Shown: positions 18,143-27,766 of the stretch, one piece after another
Position numbering within the stretch: position 1 is the stretch's first letter
How the letters are laid out: each line of letters begins with the position of its first letter
Assembly (NCBI GenBank): GCA_963719135.1
Contig: CAVRAZ010000011.1
Location: 1 to 64,000, forward strand
Length of the DNA stretch: 64,000 bases
Direction: 5' to 3'
Source: CAVRAZ01 sp963719135
GTDB lineage: Bacteria > Pseudomonadota > Gammaproteobacteria > DSM-19610
The notes under the pieces: model-generated
Database searches by the model: none
What the model was told of the DNA's origin: nothing
Seen by the model: only the letters and a program-made list of their open reading frames with translations
Program-made: the position numbers and the translations under genes

Positions 18143-18876
18143 ACCGCATGGCGAGACGGTGCGGCGAAACGCCCAGCGCATACGCGGCGCGCAAGCGCCA
18201 CATCAGCAGGATCGTGCGGACGATGCCCTTCTGCTCCCAGCGCCGGCTGGAACGTCACCAGCCGCGCGCGGACACAATGGGGCCGGCGCACCGCCTTCAA
18301 CCGCTTGCTGAGCCCAACGTCCTCCATCAAGGGAATCTTGGGAAATCCGCCGACCTGCTCGAACAGGCCGCGCGTGACGAACAGTCCCTGGTCGCCGGTC
18401 GCGATGCCGGACCAGCGCGAGCGCAGGTTCATCAGCGCCTCGACCACGCGCAACATCGGCCGTGAGCCGGACAGACGCACGGCGAAATAGCCCCAGCCGG
18501 GCGACGCATTGTTCAGCACCTGCAATAGCGATTCACCCGCCGTCTCCGGAATCTGCGTGTCGGCATGCACGAACCAGAGGACATCGCCCCGGGCGCAGGC
18601 GGCACCCACGTTCATCTGGCGTGAGCGCCCCGGCGGCGAAAACAGCACACGATCGACCAGCGGCCTGGCCAGTTCGGGCGTTTCGTCGCGGCTGCCGCCG
18701 TCGACCAGAATGATTTCGTGCCCCTCCTCTCGCAACGGCTGCAATGCCTGCAGACACCGCTCGATCTCCGCCGCTTCATCCAGCGCGGGCACGACCACTG
18801 AAATCTTCCTACCCGATTGCACCACCGCAACTGCTCCCCTGTCCGGCCGTGCATCCGTAGCAATGGCCCGCCACAC
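18135..18876 (-). pseudogene. TIGR04283-type arsenosugar glycosyltransferase with a C-terminal frameshift
   Basis: A GT2-like enzyme: ISVVVPALDEAAEIERCLQA, ILVDGGSRDET, GRSRQMNVGA, LWFVHADTQIP and IPLMEDVGLSKRLK are all in one frame. After LVTF the frame leaves the family pattern. One base less near 18251-18252 restores SSRRWEQKGIVRTILLMW and an ending at TGA 18135-18137, which would overlap the next gene's ATG. As read, the protein ends out of frame at 18139. It overlaps the arsS 3' end; a GTG start inside the arsS stop region (about 18797) is as likely as ATG 18876. Confidence 0.82.
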
Positions 18877-19780
18877 GCACCGGCATACCCGACATGTCCC
18901 GATCCATCAAATCCCCCAGCCGGCACCGCGCTCCGCGGTCGATGGACAGCCCGAGCATCTGGTTGAAATCGCAATCATACACGTATCCCTGCCAGTCGAC
19001 GCTGAGCAGCGAACGGCACATCACTGCATCGAGATTTTCCTCCCGGTGCGCCGCGCGCAGCAGTCCGACGTAGGCGTCGAACTGGCCGCGCGACACCAGT
19101 GTGCTGCCGAACCGCTGTATCGGCATATTGGCAAGAACGTGGAGACGGTTGAAACTCACCCCGGCGCGCGCCCGGAGTTCGCGCCGGTAGTCCGCCTCCA
19201 GCGCCGCCTGTGCGGGCGGCAGCACGGGTCCGACCGGGTTGTACATCAGATTCAACACCAGGCCGCTGCCCGGTTGGCCGTAACCCAGCGCATTGAGCCG
19301 CTGCAGCGCGCGGATACTGGCCGCATAGACGCCGGCGCCGCGCTGGGCCTCGACGTTCTCTTCGAGGTAACAGGGCAGCGACGCAACGATCTCGACGCCC
19401 TGCCGGGCCAGGAATTCGGCAAGCCCTTCCTGCCCCGGCTCATGCAGCACAGTGAGATTGCAACGGTCGATAACGACGACGCCGCGCGTCCGGGCGCCGG
19501 TCACGAGTTCGCGGAATCGCGGGTGCAGCTCCGGCGCGCCGCCGGTGAGATCGAGCGTCTCGACCCCGCTCCGGTCCAGAAAATCCAGCACCGTGGCGAT
19601 TACCACGTCGTTCATCTGCTCGCGCCGCGAGGGTCCGGCGTTGACGTGGCAATGAAGACAGGACTGGTTACAGCGATAGCCCAGATTGGCCTGCAGCGTT
19701 CTCAGGCGGCCGCGCCGCACCGGCGGAAAGTCGATCGCCTGCAGGCGCGGCAACGTGTCATGCATGGTATGCTGCGCCAC
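18809..19780 (-). CDS. arsS: Arsenosugar biosynthesis radical SAM protein ArsS
   Basis: 323 residues. The radical SAM cluster motif is CNQSCLHC (CxxxCxxC), with LDLTGGAPELHPRFREL downstream and a C-terminal cysteine-rich DUF3641 part (CRSLLSVDWQGYVYDCDFNQ, CYGCTAGQGSSCGG). ArsS joins dimethylarsenic to the adenosyl moiety of SAM on the way to arsenosugars. It is first in a three-gene operon with the two glycosyltransferase-like genes. The methyltransferase arsM is not in the window. Confidence 0.94.
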   Translation of the reverse strand: MAQHTMHDTLPRLQAIDFPPVRRGRLRTLQANLGYRCNQSCLHCHVNAGPSRREQMNDVVIATVLDFLDRSGVETLDLTGGAPELHPRFRELVTGARTRGVVVIDRCNLTVLHEPGQEGLAEFLARQGVEIVASLPCYLEENVEAQRGAGVYAASIRALQRLNALGYGQPGSGLVLNLMYNPVGPVLPPAQAALEADYRRELRARAGVSFNRLHVLANMPIQRFGSTLVSRGQFDAYVGLLRAAHREENLDAVMCRSLLSVDWQGYVYDCDFNQMLGLSIDRGARCRLGDLMDRDMSGMPVRVAGHCYGCTAGQGSSCGGAIG

Positions 19781-19836
19781 GCGCGGACGGGTTGCAGTCC
19801 GCGCGGCCCGATGATCGTGTCCAGTACAGGGTTGCC

Positions 19837-20202
19837 ATGCAAAAGCATCTGCTCTTTGTGTATAACGCCGACAGCGGTCTTTTCAATACGCTGACCGACA
19901 TCGCGCACAAGATACTCTCACCAAACACCTACCGCTGCAAATTGTGCGCATTGACGCACGGTCATTTCCGGGCAAGACAGACATGGGTGGCGTTTCTCGC
20001 GGAATTGCCGGCACGCTGCGACTTTCTGCATCGTGACGAATTCAGGCGCCTGCATGGCATGAACGACACCGATCTCCCCGCCGTTTTCCTGCACGGCGAC
20101 GGCGCGCGGTCCGTCCTCATCTCAGCGCGCGAGATCGCCGCCTGCACCGATCTGCCGACGCTGAAAGCGCTGATCGAACAACGCCTGGCGGCGCTCGACT
20201 GA
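19837..20202 (+). CDS. Conserved uncharacterised protein divergent from arsS
   Basis: 121 residues from ATG 19837 (MQKHLLFVYN). A pattern of conserved-looking blocks is visible: YNADSGLFNTLTDIAHKILS and TYRCKLCALTHG with two cysteines, then LPAVFLHGDGARSVLISARE. I have seen this type next to arsenosugar and channel genes, but know of no assigned function. Upstream ATGs in the same frame lack a ribosome binding site. It is divergently transcribed from arsS with 56 bp between. Confidence 0.7.
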   Translation: MQKHLLFVYNADSGLFNTLTDIAHKILSPNTYRCKLCALTHGHFRARQTWVAFLAELPARCDFLHRDEFRRLHGMNDTDLPAVFLHGDGARSVLISAREIAACTDLPTLKALIEQRLAALD

Positions 20203-20302
20203 CAATCCGTGCGCGCCGTCCGACGCTTGCCCGCACCTTCGTCAAACCCGATAATCATCGGGGTTTGAACCGCTTCGACCCAGGCTTCCAGGAGATATCC
20301 GG

Positions 20303-20689
20303 GTGAACCTCGAAAAAGTCCTCTTCGCTTTCTTTTCGGTGCTCGCGCTCACGCTCAACTTCAGTTTCTTCATCGGCGACCTGCAAGACCCGGTGCAGCA
20401 CCATGCCTATGAGCTGTTCGCAGCGCTGGTCGTCAGCCTGATCGCGACGATCATGAAGCTCGGCGACCGCGCGCACATCGGCGCGCTGCTGCTGGCCACC
20501 AGCTTGGTCGCCGACCTGCAGCTCATCGCCGCCGCCGTGGTGTGGGGAGTCACCCTGTACGGCACCCCGGGCACCGAAATGACACCGGCCGCCATGTCCA
20601 GCATCGTCTCGCTGTCCGGCGGCGCCGTACTCGCCAATCTGACGTCGGTCATTCTCCTGACCCTGGAGACCGTGACGTTTCGCAGGTAG
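20303..20689 (+). CDS. DUF6394-type small membrane protein
   Basis: 128 residues with about four hydrophobic segments (VLFAFFSVLALTLNFSFFIG, ELFAALVVSLIATIMKLG, ALLLATSLVADLQLIAAAVV, LANLTSVILLTLETV). GTG start with AGGAG 9 bp upstream. It ends 6 bp before the ion-channel gene, a pairing seen in other gammaproteobacteria, so it may assist that channel. Function unknown. Confidence 0.75.
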   Translation: MNLEKVLFAFFSVLALTLNFSFFIGDLQDPVQHHAYELFAALVVSLIATIMKLGDRAHIGALLLATSLVADLQLIAAAVVWGVTLYGTPGTEMTPAAMSSIVSLSGGAVLANLTSVILLTLETVTFRR

Positions 20690-20695
20690 GCGGCC

Positions 20696-22384
20696 ATGCA
20701 GAATCCCGGTTACCTGTTATTGCGGCGGATGCGCCTGCCGCTCGTCGTGCTCATTCTGACCTACGCCGTCGCGGTGCTCGGCCTGGTGCTGATCCCCGGC
20801 GTCGACGACCAGGGCAGACCCTGGCACATGGATTTCTTCCACGCCTTCTACTTCGTGAGTTTTCTCGGCACGACCATCGGCTTCGGCGAGATTCCCTACC
20901 CTTTCACTGACGCGCAGCGGTTGTGGACGACGTTCATCATCTACGCCGCGGTGATCTCCTGGCTGTACACGATCGGCACGATACTGACGCTGATCCAGGA
21001 CCCGGCCTTTCGCCGGGTCCGCGCGCGCAGCGGGTTTGCGCGCCAGGTCGGGCGACTGCAGCGCCCGTTCCACCTAGTCTGCGGCTACGGCGACACCGGC
21101 AGCCTGCTGGTGCGAGAACTGCTCGAACGCGGCTACGACTGCGTCGTCGTCGAAATGCTCGAAGATACCGCCGCCGCACTCGAAGTGGCCAACCTGCCGG
21201 CGTACGTGCCCTGGCTGTGCGGCGACGCCACCGACTCCGAGATCCTGGTCGCCGCCGGACTGAAGCACCCGCAATGCCAGGGGGTCATCGCACTGACCGG
21301 CGTCGACACCCGCAACCTGACCGTTGCGATCACCAGCAAGCTGCTGGCGCCGAACCTGCCGGTCATCTGCCAGTCGGACACGCACGACGCGGCCGCCAAC
21401 ATGGCGTCCTTCGGCACCGACCACATCATCGATCCGTTCGAGATATTCGCGCGCCGGTTCGCAATGATGTTCCATTCGCCCGGCATGTACCTGGTGCACG
21501 AATGGATCACCTCCGTCTACGAATCGCCGCTGCCGGAATTCCGCACGCCGCCCAAGGGCAACTGGTTGCTCTGCGGCTTCGGCCGCTTCGGCAAGGCGGT
21601 CAGCGACCACCTGGTCGCCGAAGGCGTCAATATACAGATCGTCGATGCAACACCCGAAAGAACGGCGGCGCCGCCCGGCACGATCCGGGGTCGCGGCACG
21701 GAATCCGAAACGCTGATCGAGGCCGGCGTCCGGTCGGCTGCGGGCATCATCGCGGGGACCGACGACGACACGAACAACCTGTCGATCATCATGACCGCCG
21801 AGCACCTGAACCCGAAGCTGTTCACCGTGGCGCGCCAGAACGAGCGCGGCAAGACGCTGATCTTCGAAGCGGCCGGGCCGCACGTGATCATGCAACCTTC
21901 GACCATCACCGCCCAGCACGCGCTGGGACTGATCGTCGCGCCGCTGCTCAACGATTTCCTGCGACTCGCGCACGACGAGGACGAGAGCTGGGCCAACGTG
22001 CTGGTCAGCCGCGTCGCCGGCGTGGCCGGTAACGCGCTGTTGCAGACCTGGGACCTGGAGCTGGTCCACAAACGCGCGCCGGCGGCATTCGCCAGGCTGA
22101 TTCAAGGCGATGAGCTGACGCTTGCGCACCTTTGTTGCGACCCGCGCGACCGGACCGAGGCCCTGCCCTGCATCCCGCTGCTGCTGAAGCGCGGCGGGCA
22201 GGAATTCCTGTTGCCCGACGGCGCGCAGACGCTGCAGCCCGACGATCAACTGCTGTTCTGCGGCCGCACCGACGCCATAGCACAGATGCGCAATCTGGTC
22301 TACGACAAGCGCGCGCTCTATTACGTGGTCACCGGCCACGACCGGCCGAGCGGCACACTCTGGCGCCTGCTGGCCACGCGCTGA
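20696..22384 (+). CDS. Potassium-channel-like protein with TrkA-N/RCK domains
   Basis: 562 residues. Membrane part at about 1-100 with a pore segment (FLGTTIGFGEIPYPF, selectivity-like TIGFGE). Two NAD-binding TrkA-N domains follow: HLVCGYGDTGSLLVRELLER with DATDSEILVAAGL, and WLLCGFGRFGKAVSDHL with GTESETLIEAGV. TrkA-C-like segments follow the second. It likely gates K+ flux at the inner membrane under nucleotide control. It is co-oriented and tightly packed with DUF6394 (6 bp) and the acyltransferase (6 bp). A second, diverged protein of this type lies at 44651-46333. Confidence 0.87.
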   Translation: MQNPGYLLLRRMRLPLVVLILTYAVAVLGLVLIPGVDDQGRPWHMDFFHAFYFVSFLGTTIGFGEIPYPFTDAQRLWTTFIIYAAVISWLYTIGTILTLIQDPAFRRVRARSGFARQVGRLQRPFHLVCGYGDTGSLLVRELLERGYDCVVVEMLEDTAAALEVANLPAYVPWLCGDATDSEILVAAGLKHPQCQGVIALTGVDTRNLTVAITSKLLAPNLPVICQSDTHDAAANMASFGTDHIIDPFEIFARRFAMMFHSPGMYLVHEWITSVYESPLPEFRTPPKGNWLLCGFGRFGKAVSDHLVAEGVNIQIVDATPERTAAPPGTIRGRGTESETLIEAGVRSAAGIIAGTDDDTNNLSIIMTAEHLNPKLFTVARQNERGKTLIFEAAGPHVIMQPSTITAQHALGLIVAPLLNDFLRLAHDEDESWANVLVSRVAGVAGNALLQTWDLELVHKRAPAAFARLIQGDELTLAHLCCDPRDRTEALPCIPLLLKRGGQEFLLPDGAQTLQPDDQLLFCGRTDAIAQMRNLVYDKRALYYVVTGHDRPSGTLWRLLATR

Positions 22385-22390
22385 CCGCCG

Positions 22391-23302
22391 ATGTCCGACG
22401 CGGAGCACACGCCCGGACGCGACCGCTGGCTTATCGGGCTGATTCACCTGTTGTCCAGGCTGCCGCTGCCGCTGCTGTACGCGCTGGCCGAGCTGCTGCT
22501 CTGGATCCTGCACGATCTTGCAGGCTACCGGCGCGCGTTGGCACGCGACAACTTGCGCCGCGCCTTTCCCGAATACACCGACACAGCGCGCCGGCGCATG
22601 GCGCGCGCCAGCTATCGGAACGTGCTGCAGACGCTGGTCGAAACGATCAAGGCGCTGCGCATCGACAAGACCGCTCTCGCGCGCCGCGTCGTCATCGAAA
22701 ACCCCGAAGCGGTTCTGGCAACGATTGGCGCGGGACGTCCGGTGGTCGCTGCGGCCGCGCACCAGGGCAACTGGGAGTGGTTCCAGCTCGCCGTCGCCGC
22801 GCAACTCGACTGCCCCGGTGCCGCCCTGTACAAGCACCTCAACCACCCGGCGTTCGACCGGCTGATGCTCGATCTGCGCAGCCGCTTCGGCACCCGGATG
22901 TTCGCTCAGGACGAACTGCGCGGTCTGCTGCGCGAGCGCGGCCGGGCACACCTCGTCGGGATGGTCGCCGACCTGGGTCCGCAGCCGCACGAAGACAAGC
23001 ACTGGGCCCGCTTTCTGGACATCGATACGGCTTTCTACAAGGGGCCGGAACAGCTCGCGCGGCTGCTGGATTGCCCGCTGTTCTTCGCCCGGATGCGGCG
23101 CGTCGGCCGCGGCCGTTATCGCGTCCGCTTCGAACGGCTGGCGGACGCGCCGGCCGATGCGCGCCCGGGCGAGCTGATGGATCGCTACGTCGCCGCCGTC
23201 GAACGGGCAATACGCGCCGCCCCGCAGGACTGGCTGTGGCTCTACAAACGCTGGAAGTATCCGCGCAAACCGGCCGAAAGCGAAGCCGCATCCGCGCCCT
23301 GA
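22391..23302 (+). CDS. LpxL/HtrB-family lipid A acyltransferase
   Basis: 303 residues. One N-terminal membrane helix (LPLPLLYALAELLLWILHDL), then YRRALARDNLRRAFPE and the catalytic HxxxxE motif in AAHQGNWEWFQLAV. Further family blocks are LVGMVADLGPQPHEDKHWAR and the C-terminal DWLWLYKRWKYPRKP. The family adds secondary acyl chains to Kdo2-lipid A at the inner membrane; the chain specificity is not readable. Confidence 0.92.
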   Translation: MSDAEHTPGRDRWLIGLIHLLSRLPLPLLYALAELLLWILHDLAGYRRALARDNLRRAFPEYTDTARRRMARASYRNVLQTLVETIKALRIDKTALARRVVIENPEAVLATIGAGRPVVAAAAHQGNWEWFQLAVAAQLDCPGAALYKHLNHPAFDRLMLDLRSRFGTRMFAQDELRGLLRERGRAHLVGMVADLGPQPHEDKHWARFLDIDTAFYKGPEQLARLLDCPLFFARMRRVGRGRYRVRFERLADAPADARPGELMDRYVAAVERAIRAAPQDWLWLYKRWKYPRKPAESEAASAP

Positions 23303-23345
23303 GCTGCTATAATGCGGCGTTTTCGCTCAACCGGGACCGGCGAGT

Positions 23346-24043
23346 TTGATCGATATTCTCTTCCTCCACGGCCTGCCGGACCTCGATGACGCAGTGGCCG
23401 CGCAATGGCTGGCGGAATTGCCGCCCGACTTTCAACAGCGGCTGTCCCGGCTGCGCATCCGCAAGCGCCTCGTCCAGTCGCTGGTCGGCCTGCAGTTGTT
23501 GAAACAACTCGCGGCGGCGCACGGCACCGCCGGCTTCCGCCCGGACGGGATCAGGACCACGGCGCTGGGCAAACCGCACGCGGACGATCTCGGCGATTTC
23601 AGCATCTCCCACGACGGCGACTTGGTGGCCTGCGCCCTGGCCGGCAGCGGTCGGGTCGGGCTGGACGTGGAACGTGTCCAGGAGATCAACATCGGGCATT
23701 TCTCACGCGTCTTCAGCGCCGCCGAATTCGACTGGATCGGCGCCAGCCGTGCAGCGTTTCTTCGCGCTCTGGACGCGCAAGGAAGCCGCAGTGAAGGTTT
23801 CGGGCGAGCACGGCATCGGCCATCTGCAGACAGTCAACGTCGAAGATGTGCGGACGCAACTCGATGAAGTGCCGCTGTACCTCAAGCCGCTCGAACGTCG
23901 TGGCCGGGTACGCTGCCTGCCTGGCCTCCGACGCGCCGATCGGCGAAGTGCGCGTGCGCCAGGTCGCCTTCGCGGCGGACGGCTGGCGCGCGCTCGACCG
24001 GGTGCCCGCCCCACGCCGCGAAGTGTCCGATAACGCCCCGTGA
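23346..24043 (+). pseudogene. 4'-phosphopantetheinyl transferase broken by two frameshifts
   Basis: The first frame (TTG start) carries DFSISHDGDLVACALAG and VGLDVERVQ, the Sfp-type core. Near 23743-23750 the coding sense moves to the second frame (QRFFALWTRKEAAVKVSGEH, with the WTxKEA motif). Near 23893-23902 it moves to the third (VVAGYAACLASDAPIGEVRV), ending at TGA 24041-24043. All parts of a normal Sfp/AcpT-type protein are present but in three frames. As read, the gene cannot make the enzyme that activates acyl or peptidyl carrier proteins. Confidence 0.85.
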
Positions 24044-24571
24044 TTCCGCTGCACGACGACAGCCCGACCGAGCTGGCGCCGCTCGTCACGGTCGCATTGA
24101 TCGTGACACGGCGGCTCGATACACCTGATCGGCAACGTGCTCTATCTGTGGATCTTCGGGAACAACGTCGAGGACGTGATGGGCCATGCCCGCTACCTTG
24201 TCTTCTGTCTGCTGTGCGGCGTTGCGGCCGTGTTCGCGCAGGCACTGCCCAGCCCGGATTCGGTCAGCCCGATGATCGGCGCCAGCGGTGCAATCTCGGG
24301 CGCGCTGGGCGCGTACCTGCTGCTCTATCCCAGCGCTCAGGTACTGGTGGCGATTCCACTGGGCCAGATCATACAGACGCTGCGCGTAGCGGCGGCCTAC
24401 GTCCTCATCTTCTGGTTCGTGCTGCAACTGATCAGCTCGCTGGCCGCCGCCAATCAGGAAGGCGGCGTGGCCTTCGGCGCGCACATTGGCGGCTTCGTGG
24501 GGGGCATGGCGCTGATTCCGCTGTTCCGGCGCGAGGATGTACCCCTGCATTTCTTCGGAAGACGCTTCTGA
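24040..24571 (+). pseudogene. Rhomboid intramembrane protease with internal deletion
   Basis: A GTG at 24040 overlapping the previous stop opens MIPLHDDSPTELAPLVTVAL, the usual rhomboid N-terminus. Within five residues the sense switches frame at about 24103-24111 to SIHLIGNVLYLWIFGNNVED, which in intact homologues lies several tens of residues further on. The rest is normal: active-site GASGAISGALGAYLLLYP and AHIGGFVGGMAL with the catalytic His. A deletion that removes the region around helix 1 and shifts frame explains this. An N-truncated product from ATG 24137 is conceivable but probably inactive. Confidence 0.8.
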
Positions 24572-24747
24572 CGACCGCGCCGGCTTGAACTGTCGCCATT
24601 TTCGTGTGGGGCCGCCCGCTGGGTCCGGTGGTTTCCCGAATCCGGGGCAGCGGCGTCGGCATCTGGCGACAATTTGCGTTCTGAATTACTTCTCTAAATT
24701 TCTCGCTTATTGCTATAATATTTTAATATATATATCTTTTATCATTC

Positions 24748-26205
24748 ATGATTCGACGCGGGCACGACACTTGCCCACCAATGACGGGTGCCATCACCCG
24801 TAATTCCCCCTTGCCCTACGATTGGGCGCGCTGTAGCGTGAACCGGCAACGGCCCCGTGAATTTTCCGGGATCCGGATTAAGCGACACGATTCAGACGAA
24901 AGCGGGTTTCGGTTGTGCGCCCGCAGAGAGGGTAGCCACCTGTCGAACCAGCATCTCCACCGCTTGCTTGTCCTGACCGGGTTGCTCCTGTTCACGTCGG
25001 CCGCGGCTGCCACAGGTGCGCCCCGGGACTTCGTCATCCTGGTGGAACTGTCCGACACGGGCGGCGATCGGTCGGAGGCCACAGGCGAATTCATCGATGC
25101 GTTGCGCGAGCGGCTCCCCGCCGATGCCCGCCTGTCGATCATCACCTTCGACGACAGGACACAGGTGTTGCGCGCCCTGGAACCGGCCGGCCAGGCGGCG
25201 GACGAATCGGCCACCCGCCGGCTGCACGGCGCTCAGCCAGCCGGCAGCAGGCACGTGAACACGGCCGGTGCACTGGAACGCGCGATCTACGAGTTGCGCG
25301 TCCACGGACGCGCTGAAGCCGGGAAGGTAATCGTCGTCATCGGCAACGGCGGCATCGATACCGGCGAACCGGCGCGCGACGCCGGCCTGTCCGCCTGGGT
25401 GCGCGACGACCTGGCCAAAGAATCGAAACAGGCGGGGATACGGATCTTCTGGTTGACGACCAGCGAGTCCGCCGACTACCAGCTCGTACAGACGGTCACG
25501 CACGACACCGGCGGCGATTATTACCGCGCGTTCGACCGGGTTGAACGCATGGACGCGCTGGACAGCCTGATCGATGCGGTACAGCCACAGGAACCGGGGG
25601 CGGCCGACCGCGCCCCACCTTCGCGCGCTGCGGCCAACCCGCCGCGGCTCGAAATCGCGCCGGCGGTTCTCGCGGGCGCCGCCGTCATACTGGCGACGAT
25701 CCTGACCTCAGCCATATTGCTGCGACGCGGCCGCGGCGCGCGTGGACGCGCCGGCGAAACCGCACCCCGCCCGGATCGACAGCGGGTGGGTTCGCGCGTG
25801 CAATTACGCGACGTCAGCGGCTTCACCGGCCAGACCGTCTACGACATCACCGGCAAACGAACCTTCGTCGGGCGCCAGCCGCGCGAAGTCACGCGCAGCA
25901 ATTTCGTCATCGTGATTCCGGACCAGGCGATCAGCCGCAGTCATGCGGACATTGAATTCAGGGACAACGGCTACTGGATCAACGACACGAGCAGCGTCAA
26001 CGGCACCTATGTCAACGAGCGGCGGCTCGGCGGCAGCCACCTGCTGCGCAACGGCGACCGCATCCGGTTCGCCAAATTCGAATTCGAGTTCACGCTTTCG
26101 CCACCGCCCGCCGGCGAAGAGGCGGACGGCCGGATGTCCGGCCCCCATACCACGACGCACACCGAAAACGACGACCGCACGCTGATTCGCCCGCGGGTGC
26201 GGTGA
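24748..26205 (+). CDS. VWA-FHA membrane-anchored signalling protein
   Basis: Up to 485 residues; the true start is probably nearer 24940, just before the hydrophobic signal/anchor HRLLVLTGLLLFTSAAAA. A von Willebrand A-like domain follows (DFVILVELSDTGGDRS, SIITFDDRTQV, KVIVVIGNGGIDTG), then a transmembrane helix (AVLAGAAVILATILTSAILL). The C-terminal FHA domain has RTFVGRQPREVTRSN, ISRSHADIEF and SVNGTYVNERRL. FHA domains bind phosphothreonine, so it is a candidate target of the kinase at 29175-31379. The VWA domain would face the periplasm. Confidence 0.85.
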   Translation: MIRRGHDTCPPMTGAITRNSPLPYDWARCSVNRQRPREFSGIRIKRHDSDESGFRLCARREGSHLSNQHLHRLLVLTGLLLFTSAAAATGAPRDFVILVELSDTGGDRSEATGEFIDALRERLPADARLSIITFDDRTQVLRALEPAGQAADESATRRLHGAQPAGSRHVNTAGALERAIYELRVHGRAEAGKVIVVIGNGGIDTGEPARDAGLSAWVRDDLAKESKQAGIRIFWLTTSESADYQLVQTVTHDTGGDYYRAFDRVERMDALDSLIDAVQPQEPGAADRAPPSRAAANPPRLEIAPAVLAGAAVILATILTSAILLRRGRGARGRAGETAPRPDRQRVGSRVQLRDVSGFTGQTVYDITGKRTFVGRQPREVTRSNFVIVIPDQAISRSHADIEFRDNGYWINDTSSVNGTYVNERRLGGSHLLRNGDRIRFAKFEFEFTLSPPPAGEEADGRMSGPHTTTHTENDDRTLIRPRVR

Positions 26206-26227
26206 CACGCCCGCCGCCGGACGTTGC

Positions 26228-26659
26228 CTACCTGACGTAGATAGTGATCTTTTTCGAATAGACGGGCGGATCGTGCGGTATGTGATTCTTGTCGCCCATC
26301 AGCAGTTGCAGCGTGTGCTTGCCCGGCGGCAGTTCGATGGTCGTCTCGGTCTGCCCGGCGCCGAAATGGAGATGATTCCGGTCCGACGGAATCTCCTCGT
26401 CGAGCGGCGGCAGATCGGCGTCGATAATCAGGTGGTGATGCCCGGTGTTCGGCACATCGACGCCTTTGGGCGCCACACCCATGTTGCGCAACCCGAACCA
26501 GACGCGAAAGGGTCGCCCGGCAGGCAACACTTCACCGTCGTTGGGCCACCCGATATAGCAGTAGGCATCCTTCGGTGCGGGCGTACGCTCCACCGCCCCG
26601 GCACCCAGGGGCAGCAGTACGAGTAACGCCGAAAATACCGTCGCAGTCAATTTGTACAT
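26228..26659 (-). CDS. DUF4399 exported protein, copy 1
   Basis: 143 residues with a signal peptide (TATVFSALLVLLPLGAGAVE). The mature part has the DUF4399 pattern: DAYCYIGWPNDGEVLPAG, FGLRNMGVAPKG, NTGHHHLIIDADLPPLDEEI, NHLHFGAGQTE and GKHTLQLLMGDKNHIPHDPP. The many histidines in conserved places suggest metal binding, but no function is established. A close paralogue follows upstream at 26750-27184. Confidence 0.88.
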   Translation of the reverse strand: MYKLTATVFSALLVLLPLGAGAVERTPAPKDAYCYIGWPNDGEVLPAGRPFRVWFGLRNMGVAPKGVDVPNTGHHHLIIDADLPPLDEEIPSDRNHLHFGAGQTETTIELPPGKHTLQLLMGDKNHIPHDPPVYSKKITIYVR

Positions 26660-26749
26660 GGTCTTGTCTTCCCCTGGTTGCAGCCCCGCCTCATCCCTCG
26701 TTGCCTGAACCGGTCCACCCGCCGCGCGGACTCGGGTTCCGAAACGGCA

Positions 26750-27184
26750 TCAGTAAGGAGGCACGATGATGGTGATCTTCTTCGAGTAGAGCGGCGGATC
26801 GTGCGGCATGTGGTTGGCATCGCCCAGCAGCAACTGAAGCGTATGCTTGCCGGGCGCCAGCCCCTCGAGACGCGCCTCGGTCTGGCCGCCACCGAAATGC
26901 AGGTGGTTGCGATCAGAGGGTATCTCCTCGTCGAACGGCGGCAGGTCGGCATCGACGATCAGGTGGTGATGTCCGACATTGGGCATATCGACGCCCTTCG
27001 GCGCGACACCGGCGCCGCGCAACCCCATGCGCACCCACAATTTACCGCCCCTGATAACGTCGCCGTCGTGCGGCCAGATGATATAGACCTGGGCATCTTT
27101 CGGTGCCGGCGTTCGTTCCCCCGCCAGCGCGGCGGTGACGTTGCAGACCGCGAGCGCCGCAATCAGAAAAATGAATCTGTTCAT
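26750..27184 (-). CDS. DUF4399 exported protein, copy 2
   Basis: 144 residues, signal peptide RFIFLIAALAVCNVTAALAG, same domain pattern as the gene 90 bp downstream (VYIIWPHDGDVIRGGKLWV, NVGHHHLIVDADLPPFDEEI, NHLHFGGGQTEARLEGLAPG, GDANHMPHDPPLYSKKITI). The pair is a tandem duplication that has diverged mainly in the signal peptide and at the ends; copy 1 has a cysteine (DAYCYIGW) missing here. The two are co-oriented and probably co-transcribed. Confidence 0.88.
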   Translation of the reverse strand: MNRFIFLIAALAVCNVTAALAGERTPAPKDAQVYIIWPHDGDVIRGGKLWVRMGLRGAGVAPKGVDMPNVGHHHLIVDADLPPFDEEIPSDRNHLHFGGGQTEARLEGLAPGKHTLQLLLGDANHMPHDPPLYSKKITIIVPPY

Positions 27185-27766
27185 TTGCTGAAATCCTCCG
27201 CCATGCAGACATCCTTAAGATAACGTTTACGAGAACGTACCCGATCACCCGGGAAGATTGTTTCGATGCCGGCACCCGGTCGTACATCGATCGGGTCGAT
27301 GCCCGGCTGCGCGGACAGCCTCGCGGCGGCCCGCCGCACCCTTCCACGGCACGCACCCGGCTGCCGTGGGGCGTGCATGGAACGCCGGCACGCGTTCAAC
27401 GGAACACCCTGACGATTCGCATCGCGCCTTTATAGAATAGCCGCTGCCCGGCATTTATCAAAGGTTCCGCAGAAGCACCCGCTCGCGCCGCTCCTCGGCA
27501 GGCGGCGCACACCATCGACACCGGCCGAGCGCGCGCAAGGGTTGCGCGGCCGCGGACTCTGGTCTAGCCTAACCGATAACAAAAAACGTCAGCTTTTCAT
27601 AATTTGGTAATAAAGAAGCTGCCGTAATTCCTCGCTACGTGCACTGCTTCGACGCCGCCATCGATTCCGGATCGGCCGGTGCACGCAGCCGGGCGCGTAT
27701 CGCCACCAGCAACGGCAGGCAGCGTAGTCCCGTCACGACGCTGCCGTTTGATCCAGGAACCGATCG
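27185..27766. other. Divergent intergenic region, about 580 bp
   Basis: Between the DUF4399 genes (minus) and the SH3-SUMF1 gene (plus). The end nearest 27767 is less GC-rich (around 27575-27630) and could hold the promoter of the SUMF1-like gene. No GG-N10-GC sigma-54 site was found. Confidence 0.4.

Noticed and set aside
20696..22384. Duplicate of the channel gene at 44651-46333
   Set aside because: Same overall plan but different pore, domain motifs and little visible identity; not a recent duplication.
24664..24678. Sigma-54 promoter upstream of the VWA-FHA gene (TGGCGACAATTTGC)
   Set aside because: Only nine bases lie between GG and GC and the -24 box is degenerate.
24714..24719. Sigma-70 -10 box (TATAAT) upstream of the VWA-FHA gene
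   Set aside because: Good -10 match, but no acceptable -35 at 16-18 bp; left unannotated.
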